Source: Verrucomicrobiota bacterium
GTDB taxonomy: Bacteria; Verrucomicrobiota; Verrucomicrobiia; Chthoniobacterales; Terrimicrobiaceae
Assembly: GCA_026398285.1 (NCBI GenBank)
Contig: JAPLTI010000130.1
Coordinates: 1 to 8,053, forward strand
Length of the DNA: 8,053 nt
Direction of reading: 5' to 3'
In this document: positions 1 through 6,061 of the stretch, in pieces
Layout: every line of letters starts with the position of its first letter
Numbering within the stretch: position 1 is the stretch's first letter
Program-made: the position numbers and the translations under genes
Notes under the pieces: model-generated
Told to the model about the DNA's origin: nothing
Seen by the model: only the letters and a program-made list of their open reading frames with translations
Database searches by the model: none

Positions 1-65
1 GCAAACTCAAGGTTTACGCCGGCGCCGAGCATCCCCACACCGCACAGAACCCACAAGCAGCCTGA
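1..65 (+). CDS. rplM: 50S ribosomal protein L13, C-terminal end (partial)
   Basis: Only the last 20 codons are in the window (reading frame from base 3, stop TGA at 63-65). The peptide KLKVYAGAEHPHTAQNP is the characteristic C-terminus of ribosomal protein L13, which ends in a LKVYxGxxHPHxAQ-type motif in most bacteria. L13 is an early assembly protein of the 50S subunit. The call is supported by its neighbour: rpsI starts 8 bases after the stop, and rplM-rpsI is a widely conserved bacterial operon. The 5' part lies outside the window, so start and length cannot be judged. Confidence 0.93.
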   Translation, partial: KLKVYAGAEHPHTAQNPQAA

Positions 66-73
66 TTTTTCGT

Positions 74-469
74 ATGAGCAAAGCAGAACCCATCCAAACC
101 ACAGGCCGCCGCAAGACCTCTGTCGCCAGCATCCGCCTGCAGCCCGGCTCCGGTGCCATCAAGGTCAACGGCCGCGACTTCACCGACTACTTCCCTAGCC
201 TCTCAGTTCAGAACCAGATTCTCCGCCCGCTGGAAATCGCCAACGCCGTTCATACCTATGACCTCACCGTGAAGACTGTCGGCGGCGGCGTCAACGGCCA
301 AGCCGGTGCCCTGCGCCTCGCCATCAGCCGCGCGCTGATCGAGATCGATGAGGCCCTGCGCATCCCGCTCAAGCAAGAAGGTCTCCTCACACGCGACCCT
401 CGCATGAAGGAACGCAAAAAGCCCGGCCAGCCCGGCGCCCGCAAACGCTTCCAGTTCTCGAAGCGCTAA
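74..469 (+). CDS. rpsI: 30S ribosomal protein S9
   Basis: The 131-residue product has the length and both signatures of bacterial S9: the N-terminal TTGRRKTSVA stretch (residues 9-18) and the basic C-terminus KKPGQPGARKRFQFSKR, whose final Lys-Arg tail reaches towards the P-site tRNA in known ribosomes. The central GGGVNGQAGA segment (about residues 70-79) matches the family GGG-x2-GQAGA motif. S9 is a small-subunit head protein. The gene follows rplM by 8 bases with no visible Shine-Dalgarno, so it is probably translated from the rplM-rpsI mRNA. A strong terminator follows about 20 bases after the stop. Nothing looks abnormal. Confidence 0.98.
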   Translation: MSKAEPIQTTGRRKTSVASIRLQPGSGAIKVNGRDFTDYFPSLSVQNQILRPLEIANAVHTYDLTVKTVGGGVNGQAGALRLAISRALIEIDEALRIPLKQEGLLTRDPRMKERKKPGQPGARKRFQFSKR

Positions 470-488
470 CCCGCTTTCCCTTCCAAAT

Positions 489-530
489 AAAAAGGCCGCC
501 TCGAAAAGGCGGCCTTTTTTTATTTTTTTC
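489..530. terminator. Bidirectional intrinsic terminator between rpsI and the EpsI-family gene
   Basis: An inverted repeat pairs 489-501 (AAAAAGGCCGCCT) with 507-519, leaving a 5-base loop. The 11-bp core is perfect and GC-rich. A T-run follows on the plus strand (about 515-529), and an A-rich stretch precedes the stem, which gives a U-run for minus-strand transcripts. It sits exactly between two convergent genes (rpsI ending at 469, the minus-strand gene ending at 543), so it can stop transcription from both sides. Confidence 0.93.
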
Positions 531-542
531 GTTAAAGAGGCA

Positions 543-1262
543 CTACCGCTCGGGCATGATTTGCGGAGCCAGTTCCGCAATGGCGGCCTCAACACGGGCA
601 CTCGTTTGCTGCAAATCCTTCCCGCCGGAAACAAAGCCCTCAAGCACCGGCGCGTTCACAATAACATAAGCCCAGCGGTGATTCGTGTTGTGCAGCAACA
701 TGTCGAGATTCGTCTTCAGCACCCTCACAAAATGGTGTGGCGTCGTGGCGTGCTTCCCGATGAACCAGTAGCAAAAGATCGATGTCAAATCTCGCAACTC
801 ACCGTTGTTGAGCGTGACTGGCCTGACAACTGTAAGCTTCATGACTTCCAACACTCTTCCATCGACCAGCTTCACCGGCACGACTTCGCCGGATTTAATA
901 GTCCACCCCTGCGCGGGCAGGCAGACCTCAGGACGGTGGATGCTGCGCTTTTCGGCTCCGGCTAAAACGATCTGGCAATGGATGTCGCTACCTAAGCCGT
1001 CGGAGTAGATTTTTTTTGCGAATTCGGTGTCCGCCGGAAGGATGACCTTCTCCGCCTCGGAGATAGGCTGGTCGCTGCCCCACAAGCCAACCAATGTGCC
1101 GGGAAGCTCCATCACGACGCCGGGCTCGGATTTTGTCGCAGGTGCAGTGCCCCACAGGCAAGCAACGATCGTGAGAGCAGCGAGGGCAACAATCACAACG
1201 CCGCGCCAGATGGGAATCGAGCCGCTCTCAGCCGAGGCAACAGAAGTGATTGGCGCTTGCAT
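543..1262 (-). CDS. Exosortase-associated EpsI-family protein (DUF3485-like)
   Basis: The 239-residue protein has a short N-terminal cytoplasmic stretch, one hydrophobic segment (about residues 20-38) and an extracytoplasmic domain. Diagnostic motifs are HRPEVCLPAQGW (109-120) and CYWFIGK (164-170) followed by HRWAYVIV near 195-202. The H-x-P-x-x-C-x-P-x2-GW pattern is the hallmark of EpsI/DUF3485 proteins, which occur with exosortases (Xrt), the membrane cysteine proteases/transpeptidases that process PEP-CTERM-type proteins in exopolysaccharide-producing bacteria. Known family role: accessory to exosortase or EPS export, biochemistry unresolved. No exosortase, PEP-CTERM substrate or glycan gene is visible here, so the gene looks orphaned within this window. 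The start at 1262 puts the TM helix in the expected place. No Shine-Dalgarno is seen. A weak TTGCCC / TAAATC pair lies upstream on the minus strand (1298-1270). Confidence 0.85.
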   Translation of the reverse strand: MQAPITSVASAESGSIPIWRGVVIVALAALTIVACLWGTAPATKSEPGVVMELPGTLVGLWGSDQPISEAEKVILPADTEFAKKIYSDGLGSDIHCQIVLAGAEKRSIHRPEVCLPAQGWTIKSGEVVPVKLVDGRVLEVMKLTVVRPVTLNNGELRDLTSIFCYWFIGKHATTPHHFVRVLKTNLDMLLHNTNHRWAYVIVNAPVLEGFVSGGKDLQQTSARVEAAIAELAPQIMPER

Positions 1263-1379
1263 GGTCGTTGATTTACACCGGGTTCACCGCTTGGGCAAAC
1301 CGTGAAATTTTTTCAGCAGATGGAAAGAAAACGATGAATCCTTGCACGCAACTCGAATTGATAGAAGGATGCCCTCGTT

Positions 1380-1868
1380 ATGGTGACAGGAAATTCCCCC
1401 CAATGGTATCTCCGCAAACATGCGGACAGAGAAATTTTTGGCCCGGTTGCTTTTGAGCAAATCCGGGAATGGGCGATGTCCGCCCAGGTTCATCCGCAGG
1501 ATGCCGTTTCAAATGATGGCCGCACTTGGAACAAGGCACCGATGCTCGAGGATCTGCATATGGACTGGCTTGTGGAAGTCCCCGGGCAACCGCTCTACGG
1601 CCCCACCACAGCGGGAACCCTGCTGGAATTCCTCAGCATCGGAGAAATCTCGGCGGAAACAAAAATCCTGAATTGCTGCTCGGGTGAAAAAATGCTGTTG
1701 GGAGACGCCTCATTTTTCCCGAACCCCACAACCCATGGTGAGGACACACGAAATCATGACAGCAACCTGAAGGAGAGCCTCCAAAACCGGATTCTGCAGC
1801 TCGAAACAGAACTCCTGCACAAACAGACAGAACTCAACTTCGCGTTGGATAAGATCACCCGTCTGTAG
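1380..1868 (+). CDS. Tandem GYF-like (GYF_2/DUF4339) domain protein with C-terminal coiled coil
   Basis: The 162-residue protein has two related modules. Residues about 8-52 (WYLRK...REIFGPVAFEQIREWA...AVSNDGRTW) match the GYF_2 pattern of a leading WY, a GP turn, a helix and a terminal W. Residues about 62-98 (DWLVEVPGQPLYGP...LLEFLSIGEISAETKIL) are a divergent second copy. Residues about 128-162 (LKESLQNRILQLETELLHKQ and on) form a heptad-like coiled coil. There is no signal peptide or TM segment, so it should be cytoplasmic. GYF-like domains bind proline-rich peptides in eukaryotes; in bacteria they are common adaptors of unknown partner. AGAAGGA at 1363-1369 lies 10 bases before the ATG and is one of the few plausible ribosome binding sites here. 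The gene is divergent from the EpsI-family gene. The partner and process are unknown. Confidence 0.75.
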   Translation: MVTGNSPQWYLRKHADREIFGPVAFEQIREWAMSAQVHPQDAVSNDGRTWNKAPMLEDLHMDWLVEVPGQPLYGPTTAGTLLEFLSIGEISAETKILNCCSGEKMLLGDASFFPNPTTHGEDTRNHDSNLKESLQNRILQLETELLHKQTELNFALDKITRL

Positions 1869-1938
1869 CGGCGCTTGCAGGACTTGTAGACCAACGCCTG
1901 AGACTCCGGCTCCTCGCGGAAATGTGACAGACTGTTCA

Positions 1939-1966
1939 TTGCGCGGGCTCTTGCGTTTGCTACAGT
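1939..1966 (+). promoter_or_regulatory. Candidate sigma70-like promoter of the HtrA operon
   Basis: TTGCGC (1939-1944), a 16-base spacer and TACAGT (1961-1966) form a plausible -35/-10 pair. The -10 ends 7 bases before the ATG at 1974, so the predicted transcription start falls at or next to the start codon. No Shine-Dalgarno is present between them. The assignment is by consensus match only. Confidence 0.4.
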
Positions 1967-1973
1967 CGCCGCG

Positions 1974-3419
1974 ATGTCCCGTTTTTCTCTGATTGCACTT
2001 GCCTTCCTCTGCTCAGTCGCCGCGCTGAATGCCGTGGAAATTTCAAAAAGCCTCGTCCGGATCGAGGCAACTTCGCAAGAGCCAAACTACAAAACTCCCT
2101 GGAGCCCCGGGGATGTCTCTTCGGGAGTAGGCGCAGGATTTGTTGTTGATGGCAAACGCATCATGACGAACGCCCATGTCGTGAGCAACGCGCGCTTCCT
2201 CACCGTCTCTAAGGAAGGGGATCCGAACCCTTATCTCGCGAAAGTCCTCCACATCGCCCACGACTGCGACCTCGCCCTGCTGAGCGTTGAAAACCCATCA
2301 TTCTTCAAAGGCACCGCTCCTCTGGAATTCGGCGGCATACCGGAAATCGAATCCGTCGTCTCAGCCTATGGATACCCGGTCGGCGGCACGCGCCTTTCCG
2401 TGACGCGCGGCATCGTGTCGCGCATCGACTTCCAGCCCTACTCGCACTCCGGCATGGATTCCCACCTCGCCATACAGATCGATGCAGCCATCAATCCCGG
2501 CAACAGCGGTGGACCGGTAATGCAAAACGGCAAGGTCGTCGGCGTCGCATTCCAAGGCTACAGCGGAGATGTCGCACAGAATGTGGGCTACATGATTCCC
2601 ACACCGGTGATCCAACGGTTTTTGAAGGATGTGCAGGATGGTCACTACGACCACTATGTCGATCTGGCTCTGACCTACCGCAACCTCTTCAATCCCGCCT
2701 CCCGCCGTGGGCTGGGCCTAGAGGATGAGACCACCGGCGTCCAAGTGTGCAGCGTTTACAGCGGAGGCGCAGCCGATGGCAGCCTGAAGCCTGGTGATGT
2801 GATTTTGAAAATCGACGGACACACCGTGTCGAGCGACGGCACCATTCCGCTCGAGAACGAAGCAGTGCCATTGGATGAAGTGGTGGAGAGGAAATTCAAA
2901 GGCGACAAGGTCGAACTCGAAATCCTCCGCAAGGGGAAGCCAATAACTGTCACCGTGCAACTCAAGGAACCCTGGCCTTTCAAACTCCAAAGCAACCTCT
3001 ACGACGAGAAGCCCCGCTTCGTCGTCGCAGGCGGCTTGGTGTTCCAGCCGGTGGATCAGAATTTCATGGATGTGCATGACCCGTCCGACCAGCGATTGAA
3101 CTACATTTTCGACTACTTCATTGCCGATCAATTACACACAGACCGCCCGGAGATCGTTGTTCTCAGCACCATCCTGCCCGACCCGGTGAACGCCTACGCC
3201 GAGGAATTCCGCTTCTCCGTCGTGGATGAAGTCAACGGCCACCGCATCAAACGCATCGACGACATCGCTAAAGCCTTCGACGAGCAGACCGACTGCTATG
3301 TCATCAAATTCGCAGGCGGGGGACGCCCACTTGTTCTGGAGCGCAAAGCCATCGAAGAGGCCCGCCCGCGCATTCGCGAGCGCTACGATGTCACGGCGGA
3401 GAAAAACCTCAAAAAATGA
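1974..3419 (+). CDS. Secreted HtrA/Deg-type serine endoprotease with PDZ and Deg9-like C-terminal domain
   Basis: The 481-residue protein starts with a signal peptide (MSRFSLIALAFLCSVAALNA, likely cleaved near 20). A trypsin-like domain follows with a complete triad: His68 in TNAHVV, Asp99 in HDCDLALL and Ser178 in NPGNSGGP. Residues about 245-330 form a PDZ domain (GAADGSLKPGDVILKIDG at its core). Residues about 350-471 (GGLVFQPV..., LSTILPDP, VVDEVNGHRIKRIDDI, ending RERYDV) resemble the second, protease Do-like PDZ domain of plant Deg9/Deg10-type proteins rather than the PDZ2 of E. coli DegP. Expected role: ATP-independent quality-control proteolysis in the periplasm or outside the cell. 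The gene overlaps the next one by ATGA (3416-3419), which implies translational coupling with its inactive paralogue. Substrates are unknown. Confidence 0.92.
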   Translation: MSRFSLIALAFLCSVAALNAVEISKSLVRIEATSQEPNYKTPWSPGDVSSGVGAGFVVDGKRIMTNAHVVSNARFLTVSKEGDPNPYLAKVLHIAHDCDLALLSVENPSFFKGTAPLEFGGIPEIESVVSAYGYPVGGTRLSVTRGIVSRIDFQPYSHSGMDSHLAIQIDAAINPGNSGGPVMQNGKVVGVAFQGYSGDVAQNVGYMIPTPVIQRFLKDVQDGHYDHYVDLALTYRNLFNPASRRGLGLEDETTGVQVCSVYSGGAADGSLKPGDVILKIDGHTVSSDGTIPLENEAVPLDEVVERKFKGDKVELEILRKGKPITVTVQLKEPWPFKLQSNLYDEKPRFVVAGGLVFQPVDQNFMDVHDPSDQRLNYIFDYFIADQLHTDRPEIVVLSTILPDPVNAYAEEFRFSVVDEVNGHRIKRIDDIAKAFDEQTDCYVIKFAGGGRPLVLERKAIEEARPRIRERYDVTAEKNLKK

Positions 3420-4402
3420 AATCCATCCACCTCCTGCGAGCCGTTTGGCTTGCCCTCATCCTTTTACTGGCCATTCAGTCCGCGCCAGCCGAGGACGATA
3501 CCTCCACGTCGGCATCAGCCTCGAAATCCCTGCTACGCGTAAACTCGACGAATCAGGTTTACGAGTTTTTCCAGCCATGGATTAAAAAGCCACCCTTCAG
3601 CAGGCGTGGAATCGGCGCACTGATTGATGGCGACCGCATTCTGGTCACGGCTGAACTCGTGGCGAACTCGACATTCATCGAGCTTGAAAAACCCGCCACA
3701 GCCGAGAAATCCACTGCCACCGTGGAACGCGTCGATTACGACTGCAACCTCGCCGTCCTCCGACCCGCAGATCCCGCCTTCCTCGCGGGCATGCAACCCC
3801 TCGCGTTGAACGGACCCTTGAAGGTCGGCGACGAGGCCACCATCCTCCAACTCGAGCCAAATGGAGATATCGCCCAAACCCTCGGCCGCATCACCTCCAT
3901 CAGCGTCGCAGGCTATCCCTCCGAGTCGGGAGCCCTCCTCCTCTTCAAACTCGGAGCGCCGCTCCAGCAAAGGGACGGCAGCTTCACCCTGCCCGCAGTC
4001 CGGGATGGCCGACTCATCGGCATGGTCATGCGCTACGACGCCCGAAACCAATCTGCAGACATCGTTCCAACCGCCGTGATCCGCCATTTTCTGGCCGAAC
4101 TCGACTCCCCCGCCTACCAAGGCTTCGCCCGCCTCGGCGTGGCATTCGCCCCGCTCCGTGATCCGCAACTCCGCCGATACATCGGCCTCAAAGAACCAGG
4201 CGGCATCTATGTCGCCGATATCACCCCACGTGGATCAGCCGATACTGCAGGGATCAAAAAAGGCGATGTGATCCTGGCGGTGGATGGTCTTCCTCTCGAC
4301 CAAGATGGCAACTACGAGGACCCGGACTACGGCCGCATCCTCTTCAGCCATCTCACGAACACAATCAAACACCCCGGCGACGTCCTCCCGGGTTTACTAT
4401 GA
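3416..4402 (+). CDS. HtrA-like pseudoprotease, truncated by frameshift
   Basis: The 328-residue reading frame is a paralogue of the upstream protease. It has a signal peptide (MKSIHLLRAVWLALILLLAI, cleavage likely after APA near residue 25), a degenerate trypsin-like domain, and a PDZ core (GSADTAGIKKGDVILAVDG, about 273-291). By manual alignment all three catalytic positions are replaced: Glu80 (VTAELV) for His, Asn111 (YDCNLAVL) for Asp, and no GNSGG motif in the corresponding RDGSFTLPAV stretch (about 186-195). It should therefore have no protease activity and may act as a binding or regulatory partner. Its ATG overlaps the upstream stop. The frame ends abruptly in GDVLPGLL, where the paralogue continues for about 170 residues; the rest of the C-terminal domain lies in another frame downstream. 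It may be a functional short pseudoenzyme or a decaying gene. Confidence 0.82.
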   Translation: MKSIHLLRAVWLALILLLAIQSAPAEDDTSTSASASKSLLRVNSTNQVYEFFQPWIKKPPFSRRGIGALIDGDRILVTAELVANSTFIELEKPATAEKSTATVERVDYDCNLAVLRPADPAFLAGMQPLALNGPLKVGDEATILQLEPNGDIAQTLGRITSISVAGYPSESGALLLFKLGAPLQQRDGSFTLPAVRDGRLIGMVMRYDARNQSADIVPTAVIRHFLAELDSPAYQGFARLGVAFAPLRDPQLRRYIGLKEPGGIYVADITPRGSADTAGIKKGDVILAVDGLPLDQDGNYEDPDYGRILFSHLTNTIKHPGDVLPGLL

Positions 4403-4703
4403 TGCCTTCCAAAACGAACTCCCCGCCGACCGGGGCCGTATCATCATCCTCTCCCAAGTCCTGCCCACACCCGATACCATCGGCTATGAGGACCTGGAAA
4501 ACATCGTCGTCACCAAAGTTAATGGCCAGCAGATCAAAAGCCTTGCCGACTTGTCCGAAGCGGCAAAAAAACCGGTCGATGGATTTCATAAAATCGAGTT
4601 CGAAGAAGACCCGAAACTCCTCTTTCTTGACGCCGCTTCGATTCAATCCAACACCGACGAGCTGAAAAAACACTACTCGCTCCCCGCCTTGGAGCGCCTT
4701 TGA
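4388..4703 (+). pseudogene. Out-of-frame remnant of the pseudoprotease C-terminal (Deg9-like PDZ) domain
   Basis: From about 4388-4396 onward the homologous sequence continues in a different frame: VYYDAFQNELPADRGRIIIL, then SQVLPTPDT, VTKVNGQQIKSLADLSEA and a terminal KKHYSLPALERL. This matches the upstream protease from about residue 378 to its end (LSTILPDP, DEVNGHRIKRIDDIAKA, RERYDV). About 60-65 residues of the paralogue, including its GGLVF segment, have no counterpart at the join, so a deletion of a length not divisible by three is the simplest explanation. The remnant has no start codon of its own: the ATG at 4284 in this frame lies inside the PDZ-coding region and reads as nonsense there. 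The stop is 3 bases before the nuclease gene. Confidence 0.75.
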
Positions 4704-4706
4704 TCA

Positions 4707-5582
4707 ATGATGAAAAAAGCCCTGGCCCTCTCACTGCTCCTCTTCACCGCAGTCACCCTGCGCGCCGACGAAGCCCTCCAGACATTTCCAGGCTGCACCC
4801 TTGTGGAAGCCGAATGGGCTGATGGCGACAGCTTCCCCGTCAGGCTTCCCGATGGACGACAGATCACTACCCGCCTCTACGGAGCGGACTGCATCGAGTG
4901 GCATGTGAACGACGAGACGCTCGCCCGCCGCCTCCGCGCACAGCGGCGCTATTTCGGCATCGCGGATACCGATGCCGCCTCTTCCATGAAAACCGCCCGC
5001 GATTTCGGAAAGCAAGCCGCCCTCCGCACCCGCGAACTCCTCACCAAACCCTTCACAGTCCACACCGCGTTCGCCGGCGCCAGAGGCAACGGAGAAAAGG
5101 AGCGCGCCTACGCCTTTGTGACCACAGCCGAAGGCAAAGACCTCGCAACCGTCCTCGTAGATGAGGGGCTGGCACGCGCCTTCGGGGTCACCCGCCAACT
5201 TCCAGATGGCACATCAGGTAACGAATACCGAGAAGCCCTCGCCGATCACGAACTCACCGCCGCCGCCGAACAAAAAGGCATCTGGGCCGTCACCGACTGG
5301 AACCACATCGTAAACGACCGCGCCGAGGAACGCCGCGAATCCGCCGAACTCCAAACAGTCCTAAAAGACTCCCAATCGACCACCGCCGCCATCGACCCGA
5401 ACACCGCCACAGCCGAAGAACTCCAATCACTCCCCGGTATCGGCAAAAAACTCGCCGAACGCATCATAGAGGCCCGAACCAAAACCCCCATCCGCTCCAT
5501 CGATGACCTCCTCGCCATCAAAGGCATCACCCCAAAACTCGCCGAAACCCTCACCCCAAAACTGCAGTTCAGTCCCCCATGA
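4707..5582 (+). CDS. Secreted SNase-like nuclease with ComEA-type helix-hairpin-helix tail
   Basis: The 291-residue protein has a signal peptide (MMKKALALSLLLFTAVTLRA, cleavage near 20). A staphylococcal-nuclease-like domain spans about residues 28-195. Counterparts of the S. aureus nuclease active site can be placed: DGDS (39-42), Arg56 and Asp61/Glu64 in RLYGADCIEW, and Arg133 in KERAYAF. After a charged linker (about 203-225), residues 229-288 form a ComEA-type DNA-binding module with two helix-hairpin-helix turns (SLPGIGKKLAERI and AIKGITPKLAETL). Expected role: metal-dependent cleavage of extracellular or periplasmic DNA/RNA, with the tail holding the substrate. It starts 3 bases after the remnant stop. 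Two consecutive ATGs (4707, 4710) are both possible starts. No ribosome binding site is visible, which fits coupling to upstream translation. Confidence 0.88.
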   Translation: MMKKALALSLLLFTAVTLRADEALQTFPGCTLVEAEWADGDSFPVRLPDGRQITTRLYGADCIEWHVNDETLARRLRAQRRYFGIADTDAASSMKTARDFGKQAALRTRELLTKPFTVHTAFAGARGNGEKERAYAFVTTAEGKDLATVLVDEGLARAFGVTRQLPDGTSGNEYREALADHELTAAAEQKGIWAVTDWNHIVNDRAEERRESAELQTVLKDSQSTTAAIDPNTATAEELQSLPGIGKKLAERIIEARTKTPIRSIDDLLAIKGITPKLAETLTPKLQFSPP

Positions 5583-5585
5583 AAC

Positions 5586-5753
5586 CGCGCGACAGCGCGT
5601 ATCGTCCAATGGGAGGGCCCTCGTCCCGCATGGCCCATTTTTCAGCCGCGCAGCGGCGTCTGAGATAGGTGCTGTTCGCACGCCTTTGGGCGCGATGGTG
5701 TCTGAAGAGTAGTTCCGCATCTTCCGTAACACAATTTCGCCCATGCGGGACGA
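5586..5753. repeat. GC-rich intergenic repeat-like region with a 13-bp inverted repeat
   Basis: The spacer between the nuclease gene and the TA pair holds several symmetrical words: a perfect 13-bp inverted repeat TCGTCCCGCATGG (5621-5633) with CCATGCGGGACGA (5741-5753), a 10-bp palindrome GAGGGCCCTC (5613-5622), short CGCG-rich arms at about 5586-5600, and a near-direct repeat GGCGTCTGAG (5655-5664) / GGTGTCTGAA (5697-5706). No convincing protein is encoded. It resembles a dispersed intergenic repeat or the scar of a small mobile element, but with one copy visible this cannot be decided. Confidence 0.5.
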
Positions 5754-5783
5754 TGGCGATTTCTAGTTTCCAGCAAACCAGCA

Positions 5784-5819
5784 TTGCCACCTACCATGCA
5801 AAGTGTGACATTGTGCACA
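5784..5819 (+). promoter_or_regulatory. Candidate promoter and operator of the toxin-antitoxin operon
   Basis: TTGCCA (5784-5789), a 17-base spacer and GACATT (5807-5812) form a weak -35/-10 pair that ends 6 bases before the antitoxin ATG at 5819. An 8-bp palindrome TGTGCACA (5812-5819) overlaps the predicted transcription start. Phd/YefM antitoxins usually repress their own operon by binding palindromes at this position, so it is a reasonable operator candidate. Confidence 0.35.
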
Positions 5820-6061
5820 TGGTTCAAATTACGATTCGGGATTTGCACATGAAAACCGGTGAATGGGTGCGGAAGGTGGCTGATTCGGAGAGCATCGTGG
5901 TTATGGATCGGCGCCGACCGGTTGCAAAACTGGTGCCCTTCACTCCAGAGGATCAAGAAATGCCATTCCGGGAGCGGCCTTTGGTAAAAGGTTTTTCGAA
6001 CCTTCCCAAACTTCCCCATGATTCGACCGTCTTTCTTTCCGAAGACCGCGACAGAGCATGA
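5819..6061 (+). CDS. Phd/YefM-family antitoxin of a type II toxin-antitoxin pair
   Basis: The 80-residue protein reads MVQITIRDLHMKTGEWVRKV at its start, followed by IVVMDRRRPVAKLVPF (26-41). This is the Phd/YefM fold pattern: a strand and helix around R-x-L-x4-G, then a hairpin ending in D-R-x-R-P-V-A-x-L. This N-terminal half normally dimerises and binds the operator. The C-terminal half (about 42-80, ending FLSEDRDRA) is the usual flexible toxin-wrapping tail. The frame is open further upstream to 5669, but homology begins at the ATG at 5819, so that start is preferred. In-frame Met11 (ATG at 5849, in a second copy of TGCACATG) is an alternative. The stop overlaps the toxin start by ATGA, as in most such operons. 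Confidence 0.88.
   Translation: MVQITIRDLHMKTGEWVRKVADSESIVVMDRRRPVAKLVPFTPEDQEMPFRERPLVKGFSNLPKLPHDSTVFLSEDRDRA

Noticed and set aside
203..643. Minus-strand open frame of 146 codons across rpsI
   Set aside because: It is the antisense of the certain rpsI gene and crosses the bidirectional terminator; composition is that of a shadow frame.
561..965. Plus-strand open frame of 134 codons inside the EpsI-family gene
   Set aside because: No recognisable motif, and it lies opposite a gene with clear EpsI signatures.
2718..3131. Minus-strand open frame of 137 codons inside the HtrA gene
   Set aside because: Antisense shadow of the conserved PDZ and C-terminal coding region.
3533..4168. Minus-strand open frame of 211 codons, rich in Gly and Glu
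   Set aside because: Antisense of the pseudoprotease; length comes from GC-rich codon bias and no domain is visible.
4284..4389. ATG at 4284 as start of an independent 139-residue gene
   Set aside because: The first 35 residues (Thr/Ser/Arg-rich) are the out-of-frame reading of the PDZ-coding sequence; only the part after about 4388 matches the HtrA paralogue, so it is a frameshift remnant.
4380..4403. Programmed ribosomal frameshift in the pseudoprotease
   Set aside because: No slippery heptamer or downstream structure is evident, and about 60 residues are missing at the join, which a frameshift alone would not restore.
4731..5198. Minus-strand open frame of 155 codons inside the nuclease gene
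   Set aside because: Antisense shadow of the SNase domain with low-complexity Gly/Glu composition.
5586..5760. CRISPR-like or IS element reading of the repeat region
   Set aside because: No regularly spaced identical repeats, no transposase frame and no target duplication can be seen.
5669..5818. Upstream extension of the antitoxin by 50 residues
   Set aside because: The added sequence has no homology to Phd/YefM proteins and lies in the repeat-like spacer; the family N-terminus begins exactly at the ATG at 5819.
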